Shown piece after piece: positions 1 to 8,797 of a stretch of DNA of 64,000 nt (positions are counted from its first letter, which is position 1; each line of letters starts with the position of its first letter). Origin of the DNA: CAZQFV01 sp964592645 (lineage in GTDB: Bacteria > Chloroflexota > Chloroflexia > DTKN01). The notes beneath the pieces are model-generated. The model saw only the letters and a program-made list of their open reading frames with translations. It did not search any database and was not told where the DNA came from. Made by a program: the position numbers and the translations under genes. The stretch is from assembly GCA_964592645.1 (NCBI GenBank), contig CAZQFV010000001.1, forward strand, positions 228,978 through 292,977, read 5' to 3'.

Positions 1-2304
1 CGCCTGCGCCGGCTGACGCGCTACCGCTACAACAACGCCCCCCTGGACTGCGGCGGGCGGTTTCTCTACCTGCGCGATGCCGCCACGGGGGCCTTTTGGT
101 CGCCGACCGGGCAGCCCGTCCGCCGTGACCTGGAAAGTTACTCGTGCCGCCATGGACTGGGCTACACGGTCATCGCCTCGCGCTACGCGGGGATCGCCGT
201 CGAGGCGCGCTACTTGGTCCCGCTGGACGAAAGCCTGGAGGTCTGGGAGCTGATCCTGACGAACGAGCGGGACGATCCGGCGCAGCTCGACCTCTTCGGC
301 GGCGTCGAGTTTTGCCTGTGGGACGCCCAAGACGACGCCGCCAACTTTCAGCGCAACTTTTCCACCGGCGAGGTCGAGGTGGAGGAGGGGGTGATCTACC
401 ACAAGACCGAGTACCGCGAGCGGCGCAACCACTTTGCCTTTTTCGCCTGCTCGGAGCGGCCGGCCGGCTACGATACGCAGCGCGAGGACTTCCTGGGCCC
501 CTATCGCGGCTGGGAGAACCCCCTGGCCGTCGAGCGCGGGCGGGTGAGCAACTCCCTGGCCCACGGCTGGGCGCCCATCGGCATGCTCCAGGTGGCGCTC
601 ACCCTGGCGCCGGGCGAGGGCCGGCGGGTCGCGTTCCTGCTGGGCTACCACGAGAATCCCGCCGCCGAAAAGTTCGATCCGCCCGACTCCCTGCGCATCG
701 ACAAGCGCACCGTGCGGCCCCGGATCGCGCGCTGCCTGGACGCGGCTTATACCGAGCGCGCCTGGGGGGAGCTGCGGACCTACTGGGAGACGCTGCTTAG
801 CACCTTCCAGGTGCAGACCGGCGACATCCACGCCGACCGCATGGTCAACATCTGGAACCCCTACCAGGTGGTGGTGGCCCTGAACCTGTCGCGCTCGGCC
901 TCGCTCTTTGAATCGGGGATCGGCCGGGGCATCGGTTTCCGCGACTCGAACCAGGACCTCCTGGGCTTTGTCTCGCTGGCCCCGCGGCGCGCCCGGGAAC
1001 GCCTGCTGGACCTGGCGGCGACGCAGCTCCCCAGCGGCGGGGCCTACCACCAGTTCCAGCCGTTGACAAAACGCGGTAACAACGACATCGGCAGCGGCTT
1101 CAACGACGATCCGCTCTGGCTGGTGCTGGCGGCGGCGGCCTATCTGAAGGAAACGGCCGACTGGGGCGTGCTGGACGAGCTCGTGCCCTACGACAACCGG
1201 CCCGAACTGAGCACCCCGCTGTACGAGCACCTGCAGCGCGCCCTGTCCTACACGTTGGACCGGCTGGGGCCGCACGGCCTGCCGCTGATCGGCCGGGCCG
1301 ACTGGAACGACTGCCTCAACCTGAACTGTTTTTCCTCTGTGCCGGGGGAGTCTTTCCAGACGGTGACGAACAAGGACGGCCGGGTGGCCGAGTCGGTGGT
1401 GATTGCCGCGCTCTTTGTGCTGGCGGCGCGGGAGATGGCCGATCTGTCCCGGCGGCGCGGAGAGGTCGAGGCGATGCGGGGCTATCTGGAGGCGGCGGCC
1501 CGCATGGAGGCCAGCGTGCTGGAGCATGGCTGGGATGGGGGCTGGTTCCGCCGGGCCTATGACGATTTCGGCCGGCCGGTGGGTTCGCGCGAGTGCGTCG
1601 AGGGGCAGATCTTTATCGAACCCCAGGGTCTGGCCGTCCTGGCCGGCATTGGGCTGGCCGACGGGCGGGCCGAGCAGGCCCTGGAGTCTGTCTGCCAACG
1701 CCTGACCACGCCGCACGGCATTGTGTTGCACCAGCCCGCCTACTCGCGCTACTACCTGCACCTGGGCGAGATCTCTTCCTACCCGCCGGGCTACAAGGAG
1801 AACGCCGGCATATTTTGTCAGACCAACCCCTGGGTGATGATCGCCGAGGCCCGTGTCGGCCATGGCGACCGGGCCTACGACTACTACCTGCGCATCAACC
1901 CCTCGGCGCGCGAGGAGCTGAGCGACGTGCACCGCTGCGAGCCCTATGTCTATGCCCAGATGATTGCCGGCCGCGACGCCCCGACCCACGGCGAGGCCAA
2001 GAACTCGTGGCTGACCGGCACGGCCGCCTGGAGCTATGTGGCCAGCGGGCAGTGGCTCCTGGGGATCCGCCCGGAGCACGATGGGCTGCGGGTGGATCCG
2101 TGCATTCCCGCCCACTGGGCCGGCTTTCGGGCCAGGCGGCGCTTCCGCGGCTGTACCTATGACATCACGGTGCGCAACCCTCGACACCTGTGCCGCGGGG
2201 TGCGGGCGCTGCTGGTGGATGGGCGGCGGGTGGAGGGGAATGTGGTGCCGTTGCCCGCCGAGCATGGCACGACGGTCGTGGTAGAAGCCGTGCTGGAGGG
2301 ATGA
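1..2304 (+). CDS. GH94 family disaccharide phosphorylase (5' partial)
   Basis: Cut by the window edge: 767 codons remain in frame from base 1, and probably a few dozen N-terminal residues are missing. It reads as a glycoside hydrolase family 94 protein (formerly glycosyltransferase 36). These cytoplasmic enzymes split a beta-linked disaccharide with phosphate into a sugar 1-phosphate and a free sugar. Visible marks are GGRFLYLRD and FWSPTGQPV near the N-terminus, then FRDSNQDLLGF and FNDDPLW in the helical barrel. DWNDCLN at about base 1300 is the block holding the family's catalytic Asp, and KNSWLTGTAAW precedes the C-terminal beta domain. A cellobiose-type substrate is the closest resemblance by eye, but chitobiose or laminaribiose cannot be excluded. 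The stop overlaps the next start (ATGA), so the two genes are probably translationally coupled. Confidence 0.9.
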   Translation, partial: RLRRLTRYRYNNAPLDCGGRFLYLRDAATGAFWSPTGQPVRRDLESYSCRHGLGYTVIASRYAGIAVEARYLVPLDESLEVWELILTNERDDPAQLDLFGGVEFCLWDAQDDAANFQRNFSTGEVEVEEGVIYHKTEYRERRNHFAFFACSERPAGYDTQREDFLGPYRGWENPLAVERGRVSNSLAHGWAPIGMLQVALTLAPGEGRRVAFLLGYHENPAAEKFDPPDSLRIDKRTVRPRIARCLDAAYTERAWGELRTYWETLLSTFQVQTGDIHADRMVNIWNPYQVVVALNLSRSASLFESGIGRGIGFRDSNQDLLGFVSLAPRRARERLLDLAATQLPSGGAYHQFQPLTKRGNNDIGSGFNDDPLWLVLAAAAYLKETADWGVLDELVPYDNRPELSTPLYEHLQRALSYTLDRLGPHGLPLIGRADWNDCLNLNCFSSVPGESFQTVTNKDGRVAESVVIAALFVLAAREMADLSRRRGEVEAMRGYLEAAARMEASVLEHGWDGGWFRRAYDDFGRPVGSRECVEGQIFIEPQGLAVLAGIGLADGRAEQALESVCQRLTTPHGIVLHQPAYSRYYLHLGEISSYPPGYKENAGIFCQTNPWVMIAEARVGHGDRAYDYYLRINPSAREELSDVHRCEPYVYAQMIAGRDAPTHGEAKNSWLTGTAAWSYVASGQWLLGIRPEHDGLRVDPCIPAHWAGFRARRRFRGCTYDITVRNPRHLCRGVRALLVDGRRVEGNVVPLPAEHGTTVVVEAVLEG

Positions 2305-3242
2305 ACAGTTATCGGCCTGGAGCGCCCAAGATGGCCGACGATTTCTACGGGCTGCCCACCGGCAGCTTGGACAACGGTTTCCTGCGCCTGGAATACCTGG
2401 CCACGGCCGGCCCCCGCCTGGTGCGCATGTTCCTGCTGGGCGTGGAGGGGAACCTGCTCGCCGAGGTGCCCGGCTGGGCCTGGGACACCCCCTATGGGCA
2501 GTTTCGCCCCTACGGCGGCCACCGCCTCTGGCACGCCCCGGAGGCCATGCCCCGCACCTATATCCCCGACAACGAGGGGCTCGTCGTCCAGGAGCTGGCC
2601 GGCGGCGTGCGGCTGATCGGGCCGATCGAGGGGCCCACCGGCCTGCGCAAGACGATCGAGGTGTGCCTGGAGGCCGGCCGGCCGGCGCTCACCCTGCACC
2701 ACCGCCTGGAGAACGCCGGGGCCCGGCCGGTGGAGCTGGCCCCCTGGGCCATTACCCAACTGCCGCTCGGTGGGACGGCGATCCTGCCGCAGCCGGCCGG
2801 CCCGGCAGACGAGGCCGGACTGTTGCCCAACCGCCACCTGGTCCTGTGGCCGTACAGCCGCTGGAGCGACGAGCGCCTGCGCCTGGGCGACGAGGCCATC
2901 GGCGTGCAGGCCCGGCCGCTGGAGGCTCCGTTCAAGCTGGGCTACCGCAACGATCGCGGTTGGCTGGCCTACCTGCGGGCCGGGGTGCTGTTCGTCAAGC
3001 GCTTCGCGCGGCCGGAGGGCCGGCCGTACCCCGACCGGGACTGCAACGTCGAGGCGTACTGCAACGACCGGGTCATCGAGCTGGAGACGCTGGCGCCGCT
3101 CGGGCGGATCGAACCTGGGCAGGAAGCCACGCACACCGAGCGGTGGGAGCTGTACGGGGACCCGGCCGGTGCCCCGGAGGAGGTGCGGGACCTGCTCGCG
3201 GCGTCGATATCGGCCTTGCCCCATTTGCCTAACGTGCTATAA
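2301..3242 (+). CDS. Aldose-epimerase-like / DUF4380-type protein
   Basis: Protein of 313 residues, not confidently assigned. It starts LDNGFLRLEYLATAGPRLVRM and contains GGHRLWHAPE, LEAGRPALTLHHRLENAG and EPGQEATHTERWELY. This pattern is typical of the galactose-mutarotase-like beta-sandwich (aldose 1-epimerase and DUF4380 relatives) that binds sugars. The match is by eye, so enzyme activity is unproven. The ATG at 2301 overlaps the stop of the phosphorylase gene as ATGA, which supports this start; an in-frame ATG at 2331 is the alternative. Its coupling to a disaccharide phosphorylase suggests a role in handling the same sugar. The stop codon TAA lies inside the TATAAT box of the next promoter. 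Confidence 0.7.
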   Translation: MNSYRPGAPKMADDFYGLPTGSLDNGFLRLEYLATAGPRLVRMFLLGVEGNLLAEVPGWAWDTPYGQFRPYGGHRLWHAPEAMPRTYIPDNEGLVVQELAGGVRLIGPIEGPTGLRKTIEVCLEAGRPALTLHHRLENAGARPVELAPWAITQLPLGGTAILPQPAGPADEAGLLPNRHLVLWPYSRWSDERLRLGDEAIGVQARPLEAPFKLGYRNDRGWLAYLRAGVLFVKRFARPEGRPYPDRDCNVEAYCNDRVIELETLAPLGRIEPGQEATHTERWELYGDPAGAPEEVRDLLAASISALPHLPNVL

Positions 3243-3243
3243 T
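3216..3243 (+). promoter_or_regulatory. Sigma-70 type promoter for the polysaccharide block
   Basis: TTGCCC (3216-3221), a 16-bp spacer and TATAAT (3238-3243). The -10 box overlaps the stop codon of the preceding gene. Transcription would give a leader of about 110 nt before the GTG start at 3362. Confidence 0.65.
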
Positions 3244-3361
3244 AGCAGGGAATCCGGCTGCCGCCGCTCCGCGTATGGGTGGCTCCCGGGATGTGATCGG
3301 CAGAGTCCGGGTGCACTGTCGTCGGCCTCTGCTATGCCGGAGCTTGGCCAAAGGAAGCCCT

Positions 3362-4480
3362 GTGCGCATCGCCCTGGTCCACGACTACCTCAACCAGTAC
3401 GGCGGGGCCGAGCGGGTCCTGGAGGCGTTGCACGACCTCTACCCCGCAGCTCCTGTCTATACCTCGCTCTACGACCGCGCCCACATGCCGGCCGCCTTCC
3501 GCGGCTGGGACATCCGCACCTCCTTCCTGCAGCGCCTGCCGGCCCACGTGCGCCTGGCCCGCGCCTACCTGCCCCTGTACCCGTGGGCCTTTGTCTCCTT
3601 CGACCTGCGTGGCTACGACCTGGTCCTCAGCTCCAGCAGCGCTTTCGCCAAGGGGGTGGTGCCGGCGAAAGGGTCCCGACACATCTGTTATTGCCACAAC
3701 CCGGCCCGCTTCCTCTGGAACACGGCCGGCTATATGCAGAGCGAGGGCCTGGGGCGGCCGGCCCAGGCCCTGCTCGGCCCGACGCTGGCCCGGCTGCGCC
3801 GCTGGGACCTGGCGGCCAACGAGCGGGTGCACGCCTTTATCGCCAATTCGGCCACGGTGGCCGAGCGCATCCGCCGCTTCTACGGGCGGGAGAGCACGGT
3901 CATCCACCCGCCGGCCCGGGTTTCGGCTTTCCCCCTGGCTCAGGGGCCGGGGGAGTACTTTCTCACCGGCGGGCGGCTGGTGCCGCACAAGCGTTTCGAC
4001 GTGGCCGTGGCCGCCTGCACGCAACTGGCCCTGCCCCTGCGCGTCTTTGGCGCGGGCCGCGACCGCGCCCGCCTGGAGCGGCTGGCCGGCCCGACGGTCT
4101 CTTTCCTGGGCCGCGTCTCCGAAACCGACCTGCGCACGCTCTACCGCGACTGCCGCGCCTATATCTTTCCCAGCGAGGAGGATTTCGGCATCAGCCCGGT
4201 CGAGGCCATGGCCTGCGGCCGGCCGGTGCTGGCCTACGCGGCCGGCGGAGCCCTGGAGACGGTCGTCGAGGGGCAGACCGGGCTCTTTTTCCCGCGCCAG
4301 GAAGCCGACGCCCTGGCCGAGATGCTGCGGGCGTTTCGCGATAGAGATTTCGATCCCCAGGAGATCCGCCGGCACGCCCAGCAGTTCGATGTGCCGCGGT
4401 TCCAGGAGCAAGTGCGGGAGTTTGTCGGTTCAGTTTTCAGCAATCGGTTCGGTTCCCGCGAGCAGGCAACCGAAAACTGA
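3362..4480 (+). CDS. GT4 family glycosyltransferase
   Basis: Protein of 372 residues with the GT-B fold of family GT4, which uses nucleotide-sugar donors to extend glycans at the cytoplasmic membrane face. Seen: VHDYLNQYGGAERVL at the N-terminus, CYCHNPARFLWN in the middle, and the C-terminal donor-binding motif EEDFGISPVEAMACGRPV of the E-x7-E type. Donor and acceptor are unknown. I chose GTG at 3362 because AAAGGAAG lies 6-7 bases upstream and family similarity begins there; an upstream ATG at 3275 would add 29 unrelated residues. The last 15-20 residues are encoded by an inverted repeat and do not look like part of the fold. The following genes (Wzz-like, CpsB-like) place it in exopolysaccharide assembly. 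Confidence 0.88.
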   Translation: MRIALVHDYLNQYGGAERVLEALHDLYPAAPVYTSLYDRAHMPAAFRGWDIRTSFLQRLPAHVRLARAYLPLYPWAFVSFDLRGYDLVLSSSSAFAKGVVPAKGSRHICYCHNPARFLWNTAGYMQSEGLGRPAQALLGPTLARLRRWDLAANERVHAFIANSATVAERIRRFYGRESTVIHPPARVSAFPLAQGPGEYFLTGGRLVPHKRFDVAVAACTQLALPLRVFGAGRDRARLERLAGPTVSFLGRVSETDLRTLYRDCRAYIFPSEEDFGISPVEAMACGRPVLAYAAGGALETVVEGQTGLFFPRQEADALAEMLRAFRDRDFDPQEIRRHAQQFDVPRFQEQVREFVGSVFSNRFGSREQATEN

Positions 4481-4490
4481 CGGCTGAACC
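4427..4490. repeat. Imperfect inverted repeat at the end of the GT4 gene
   Basis: GGTTCAG (4427-4433) with CTGAACC (4484-4490), and TCAGTTTTC (4430-4438) with GAAAACTGA (4472-4480). The repeat runs through the GT4 stop codon. It could form a hairpin in the message and act as a weak terminator or RNA-stability element, or it may be the relic of a dispersed repeat. Confidence 0.6.
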
Positions 4491-4519
4491 GATCGCTTTC
4501 GTCCGAACCGGAGGTGCCG

Positions 4520-5083
4520 ATGACCTTTGTCGAGTTCTGGAGCTTGCTCCGCCGCCGCTGGTGGGTTATCGTTTTGGTTGCGGCGGCGGCCGCCCTGGCC
4601 GCGCTGGGCTACAGCCTGGCCCAGCCGCGCCTCTACCGCGCCGCGGCCCAGGTGCTGGTGCTGCCCGCGGAGAGCGCCGCGGACCCCGCCGGCCACATGC
4701 AAGCCCAGTTGGGCGCTCTGCGCGCCGCCCTGCTGTCTTTCCCCGAGCGCGACCCGGCCCTGGCCGGCCTGGCCGGCCGCCTGCACGTGGGCCTGGTGCC
4801 CGAAGAGGGGCGCGTCGTCATCGAGGTGGACGATAACGACCCCCAGGAGGCCGCGCGCCTGGCCAACGGCCTGGTGGCACGGCTGCTTGCTTGGGGAGAC
4901 GAACTCAACGCCGCGCCGGACGGCGCGGGGCGGATCGATCTGCGCCTCCTGGTCCCGGCCGGGACGCCCGCGGCGCCCATCCGCCCGCGCCCCGGCCTGA
5001 ACACCGCGGCCGGGGCGGTGCTGGGCCTGCTCCTGGGCCTGCCGCTGGCCTGTCTGTGGGATGCCCTGGGGCGCAAGAGGTGA
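4520..5083 (+). CDS. Wzz/CapA-like chain-length determinant protein
   Basis: Protein of 187 residues with one hydrophobic helix near each end (WWVIVLVAAAAALAALGY and TAAGAVLGLLLGLPLACLW) and about 120 residues between them, expected outside the membrane. The RLYRAAAQVLVLP stretch after the first helix and the two-helix layout match the Wzz / polysaccharide co-polymerase family. Those proteins set polymer length, and in BY-kinase systems they activate the kinase. No kinase domain is attached and none lies beside it. It is short for the family. Start: ATG at 4520 behind GGAGGTG; the GTG at 4514 is part of that ribosome-binding site. It ends 4 nt before the phosphatase gene. Confidence 0.75.
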   Translation: MTFVEFWSLLRRRWWVIVLVAAAAALAALGYSLAQPRLYRAAAQVLVLPAESAADPAGHMQAQLGALRAALLSFPERDPALAGLAGRLHVGLVPEEGRVVIEVDDNDPQEAARLANGLVARLLAWGDELNAAPDGAGRIDLRLLVPAGTPAAPIRPRPGLNTAAGAVLGLLLGLPLACLWDALGRKR

Positions 5084-5087
5084 GGCC

Positions 5088-5810
5088 GTGATCGACCTGC
5101 ACTGCCACCTCCTTCCCGGCGTGGACGACGGCCCGGAGACACTCGATGAGAGCATCGCCATGGCCCGCGCCGCCTACGACGACGGCGTGCGCGCCGTCGC
5201 CGTGACCCCCCACGCCGGGCCCTGGGGCGAGCGGTACGGGCGGGACCATCCCGGCGAGTCCATGCAGACGCAGGTCCGGGATCTACAGCGCGCCCTCCAG
5301 GGGGCCGGCATCGCCCTGGCGCTGTACCCGGGCATGGAGCTGGAGTTGGGCGTGGACCTGCCGGAGCAGTTGCTGGCCGGCCGCGCCCTGCCGCTGGGCG
5401 CGGGCCGCTATTTCCTGCTGGAGCTGCCCTTTTACCAGTACCCCCTGCATCTGGAGCGGACCCTCTTCCAGACGCAACTGCAGGGGTGGAAGCCGGTGTT
5501 GGCCCATGGAGAGCGCTACCTCTATGTGCAGGAGTCGCCCGACATGCTGGCGCCGCTGGTGGAGCGCGGCGTCCTGGTGCAGGTGACCGCTGGCAGCCTG
5601 CTGGGCGCGGCCGGCCCGCCCGCCAGGGAAACCGCCCAACGCCTGCTGCGGCACGGGCTGGCCCATGTCCTGGCTTCCGACGGCCATGCGGCCACGGGCC
5701 CCCGCGCCCCGCTGCTCCGGGCCGGGGTCGAGGCGGCGGCAAAACTGGTCGGCAAGTCCCGGGCCCAGGCCATGGTCACGGAGGTGCCGCAGCGGATTTT
5801 GGAAGGATAA
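5088..5810 (+). CDS. CpsB/YwqE-type tyrosine phosphatase (PHP fold)
   Basis: Protein of 240 residues in the PHP metallo-phosphoesterase family. Members of the CpsB/YwqE group dephosphorylate BY-kinases and so control capsule or exopolysaccharide synthesis. Metal-binding motifs are complete: DLHCHLLPGVDDGP at the N-terminus, VTPHAGPWG, the Glu in GMELELG, and LASDGHAATGPR near the C-terminus. GTG at 5088 is chosen because AGAGGTGAGG precedes it and the conserved IDLHCH begins at once; it starts 4 nt after the Wzz-like gene. The partner kinase is not in the window and may be encoded elsewhere. Confidence 0.87.
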   Translation: MIDLHCHLLPGVDDGPETLDESIAMARAAYDDGVRAVAVTPHAGPWGERYGRDHPGESMQTQVRDLQRALQGAGIALALYPGMELELGVDLPEQLLAGRALPLGAGRYFLLELPFYQYPLHLERTLFQTQLQGWKPVLAHGERYLYVQESPDMLAPLVERGVLVQVTAGSLLGAAGPPARETAQRLLRHGLAHVLASDGHAATGPRAPLLRAGVEAAAKLVGKSRAQAMVTEVPQRILEG

Positions 5811-5893
5811 TAGGGATCGGTGATTGGGACAATACCCGGTGCTCCATTCGTTGGACCGATACCCCATCCCCAATACCCGATACCCAATTTCAC
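5811..5893. repeat. Dispersed intergenic repeat, copy 1
   Basis: This gap between the phosphatase and dipeptidase genes holds runs such as GGTGATTGGGAC, TACCCGGTG, TGGACCGAT and CATCCCCAAT. The reverse complement of 9298-9386 contains the same blocks in the same order. The two gaps are therefore diverged copies of one element in opposite orientation. Confidence 0.6.
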
Positions 5894-5906
5894 AAGGAGG
5901 TTCCCA

Positions 5907-6956
5907 ATGCCAGAAGTATCCCCCACCGCCAGAGAGCTGCACTGCCGCTCCATCGTCTGCGACGGCCACTGCGACACGATCCTGGCCCTGGACCGCCACA
6001 ACCGCCAACGGCAGGAACGGGCCCCATGGGGGCATCCCCCCGCCGCCGACGAGTTCCGCCGCCTGGGGGAGCGTTCCCCCCTGGGCCACATCGACCTGCC
6101 GCGCCTGATCGAGGGCGGGGTCACGGCGCAGGTGTTTGCCCTCTTTGTCGAGGACCCCTACCTCCCGGGCGAGGCGGCCCGGCGCGCCGTACAGCTCCTG
6201 GACCTCTTCTATCGTGAGGTCGAGGCCAACGCCGAGCGGCTGTCCCTGGCCACCTGCGCCGCCGACATCCGCCGGGCCAAGGCCGAGGGCCGGGTGGCCG
6301 GCATCCTGGGGATCGAGGGCGGGGAAGCCCTGGAGGGCGACCTGGCGGTGCTGCGCACCTTCTACCGCCTGGGGGTGCGCCTGCTGACCGTGGCCTGGAA
6401 CCGGCGCAATGCCCTGGCCGACGGGCTGAAGGAGGCGCGCAGCGGTGGTGGGCTGACGACGTTCGGCGTGGAAGCGGTGCAGGAGATGAACCGCCTGGGG
6501 ATGATCGTCGACGTGTCGCACCTGGCGCCGGCCGGCGTGCGCGACGTCCTGGAGGTGAGCAAGGCCCCGGTCATCGCCTCGCACTCCAACGCCCGCGCCG
6601 TGCGGGACACGCCGCGCAACCTGAGCGACGAGCAGGCCCGGGCCATCGCCGCCAGCGGCGGGTGGATCGGCCTCACCTTTGTGCCCCACTTCATCGGCGA
6701 GCCGGCCACCCTGGAGCGCCTGCTGGACCATGCCGAGCACCTCCTGCGGGTGGCCGGCGAGGACCATGTGGGGATCGGGGGCGACTACGACGGCTTCGGC
6801 TCCGGCCCGGAGGACAATTTCCAAGACCTGCCGGACGTGTCTTACCTGCCGCGGCTGACGGAAGGGTTGCTGCGGCGCGGCCTCTCCGAACAGGTGGTGG
6901 AAAAGGTGCTGGGGGAGAATTTCCTGCGCGTCTTTGCCGAGGTAGTCGGCCCGTAG
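5907..6956 (+). CDS. Membrane dipeptidase family (peptidase M19)
   Basis: Protein of 349 residues of the M19 (renal dipeptidase-like) family, binuclear zinc enzymes that cleave dipeptides, often with a D-residue. Metal ligands are visible: DGHCDT near residue 18, the Glu of GIEGGEAL, IVDVSHLAPAG, and VIASHSNARAV. The family signature GGDYDGFGS lies near the C-terminus. There is no signal peptide, so a cytoplasmic location is likely. Start: ATG at 5907 with AAGGAGGT 5 bases upstream; the frame stays open further upstream only through repeat DNA. It is followed by an oligoendopeptidase gene with its own promoter, which suggests a shared role in peptide breakdown. Confidence 0.92.
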   Translation: MPEVSPTARELHCRSIVCDGHCDTILALDRHNRQRQERAPWGHPPAADEFRRLGERSPLGHIDLPRLIEGGVTAQVFALFVEDPYLPGEAARRAVQLLDLFYREVEANAERLSLATCAADIRRAKAEGRVAGILGIEGGEALEGDLAVLRTFYRLGVRLLTVAWNRRNALADGLKEARSGGGLTTFGVEAVQEMNRLGMIVDVSHLAPAGVRDVLEVSKAPVIASHSNARAVRDTPRNLSDEQARAIAASGGWIGLTFVPHFIGEPATLERLLDHAEHLLRVAGEDHVGIGGDYDGFGSGPEDNFQDLPDVSYLPRLTEGLLRRGLSEQVVEKVLGENFLRVFAEVVGP

Positions 6957-6961
6957 CCCTT

Positions 6962-6990
6962 TTGCCCATTTCGGTCCGTGGTGCTATAAT
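6962..6990 (+). promoter_or_regulatory. Promoter for the oligoendopeptidase gene
   Basis: TTGCCC (6962-6967), a 17-bp spacer and TATAAT (6985-6990), just after the dipeptidase stop. The leader would be about 35 nt, with GGAGG before the ATG at 7031. Confidence 0.7.
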
Positions 6991-7030
6991 CTGCCCGCTG
7001 GAAACGTTCACCGCGACAAAGGAGGAACGC

Positions 7031-8764
7031 ATGCTCACCGGACTTCCCCAGGACCTTGCCGCCCTGATGAGTTGGACGTGGGCGGATGCCGAGCCCTACT
7101 TTCACGATCTGGCCGGCCGCGCCCTGACCGCCGAAAACGTCGCCGAGTTCTTGTCCGATTGGACGGCAGTCTACGACGTGCTCGACGAACTGGGCACGCG
7201 GCTGTACGTGGCCACCACCGTCGACACGGCCGACGAGGAGGCCGAGCGCCGCTACCGGGACTACCTGGACCATGTCTCGCCGGCCCTGGAGGCCGCCGAG
7301 CAGGTGTTGAAGGAGAAGCTGCTGGCCAGCGGACTGCAGCCGGCCGGCTTCGAGGTCCCCCTGCGCAAGATGCGGACCGAGGCGGCCCTCTTCCGCCAGG
7401 AGAACCTGCCCCTGCAGACCGAGGAGGCCAAGCTGGCGGTCCAGTACAACAAGATCGTCGGCGCGCAGACGGTGCAGTGGGAGGGCCAGGAGCTGACCAT
7501 CACCCAGTTGGGGCCGGTCTTCCAGGACCCCGACCGTGACCGGCGCGAACGCGCCTGGCGGCTGGCCGCTGCCCGACGGCTGGCCGACCGCGCGGCGATC
7601 AACGCCCTCTGGCAGCAGTTCCTGGTCCTGCGGCGCAAGATCGCCGCCAACGCCGGCTTCCCCGACTACCGCGCCTATGCCTGGCAGCAGCGCCTGCGCT
7701 TCGACTATACCCCCGACGATTGCCTCCGTTTCCACCGGGCCATCGAGGGAACGGTCGTCCCCGCGGCGACGCGCATCCTGGAGCGCTACCGCCGGCGCCT
7801 GGGTGTGCCGACGCTGCGGCCGTGGGATTTCCAGTCCCTGGAACCCCCCGAACTGGGGCCGGACCCCCTGGGCCGGCCGCCGCTGCGCCCCTTCCGCGAC
7901 ATCGAGGAGCTGGTGCGCAGGTCGGGGACGATCTTTGAGCGCGTGGACCCGCAGTTGGGGGGCTACTTTGCCATGATGGTCCGGGGAGGGCTGCTCGACC
8001 TGGAGAACCGCAAGAACAAGGGACCCGGCGCCTATTGTGCCGGCTTTCCGGCCAGCCGGCAGCCCTTTGTCTTTGCCAATGCCGTCGGCGTGCATGCCAA
8101 TGTCGACACGGTGCTGCACGAATGCGGCCACGCCTTTCACAACTATGAGCGGTTTCGGCTGCCCTACTACCAGCAGCGCCACTGCGGTATGGAGATGGCC
8201 GAGGTGGCCTCGATGTCCATGGAGCTGCTGGCGGCCCCCTACCTGGAGGAGAAGGAAGGCGGCTTCTACAGCGCTGCCGACGCTGCCCGGGCGCGCATTG
8301 AGCATCTGGAGGGCAACATCCTCTTCTGGCCCTACATGGCCGTGGTCGATGCCTTCCAGCACTGGGTCTATGAGAATCCCGACGCGGCCATGGATCCGGC
8401 CCAATGCGATGCCCGGTGGGGCGCGCTGTGGGAGAGGTTCTTCCCGACCATCGACTGGAGCGGGCTGGAAGAGGAGCGGGTGACCGGCTGGCACCGCAAG
8501 GCCCACATTCACCGCACCCCCTTCTACTATATCGAGTACGGCCTGGCCCAACTGGGGGCGACGCAGATCTGGGCCAACGCCCTGCACGACCAGGCCGGCG
8601 CGGTGGCGGCCTACCGGCGGGCCCTGGCCTTGGGCGGGACCGTCTCGCTGCCGAAGCTATTCGCGGCCGCCGGGGCCAAGCTGGCCTTTGATGCCGAGAC
8701 GTTGGGGCGAGCCGTGGACCTCATCGAGGGGACGATCGCCCGACTGGAGGGGGAGGCCCATTAG
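7031..8764 (+). CDS. M3 family oligoendopeptidase (PepF-like)
   Basis: Protein of 577 residues of the M3B metallopeptidase family, cytoplasmic thimet/PepF-type enzymes that cut short peptides. The zinc motif VLHECGHAFHNYE is at about residues 363-375, and the downstream EMAEVASMSMEL supplies the expected third ligand Glu. The helical N-terminal half and the length of about 580 fit the family. The C-terminal HRTPFYYIEYGLAQLGA is a further family hallmark that carries substrate-binding residues. ATG at 7031 follows AAAGGAGG, and the dedicated promoter at 6962-6990 rules out the much longer open frame upstream. No signal peptide is seen. Confidence 0.93.
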   Translation: MLTGLPQDLAALMSWTWADAEPYFHDLAGRALTAENVAEFLSDWTAVYDVLDELGTRLYVATTVDTADEEAERRYRDYLDHVSPALEAAEQVLKEKLLASGLQPAGFEVPLRKMRTEAALFRQENLPLQTEEAKLAVQYNKIVGAQTVQWEGQELTITQLGPVFQDPDRDRRERAWRLAAARRLADRAAINALWQQFLVLRRKIAANAGFPDYRAYAWQQRLRFDYTPDDCLRFHRAIEGTVVPAATRILERYRRRLGVPTLRPWDFQSLEPPELGPDPLGRPPLRPFRDIEELVRRSGTIFERVDPQLGGYFAMMVRGGLLDLENRKNKGPGAYCAGFPASRQPFVFANAVGVHANVDTVLHECGHAFHNYERFRLPYYQQRHCGMEMAEVASMSMELLAAPYLEEKEGGFYSAADAARARIEHLEGNILFWPYMAVVDAFQHWVYENPDAAMDPAQCDARWGALWERFFPTIDWSGLEEERVTGWHRKAHIHRTPFYYIEYGLAQLGATQIWANALHDQAGAVAAYRRALALGGTVSLPKLFAAAGAKLAFDAETLGRAVDLIEGTIARLEGEAH

Positions 8765-8797
8765 CCCGTTGGCCCGTTGCCTGCCGGGGAAGCGACG

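Noticed and set aside
144..800. Long open frames overlapping the GH94 gene, and many similar ones across the window on both strands
   Set aside because: GC-rich coding DNA leaves other frames open. These lack ribosome sites and family motifs, and are Arg/Pro/Gly/Ala-rich shadows of the real genes.
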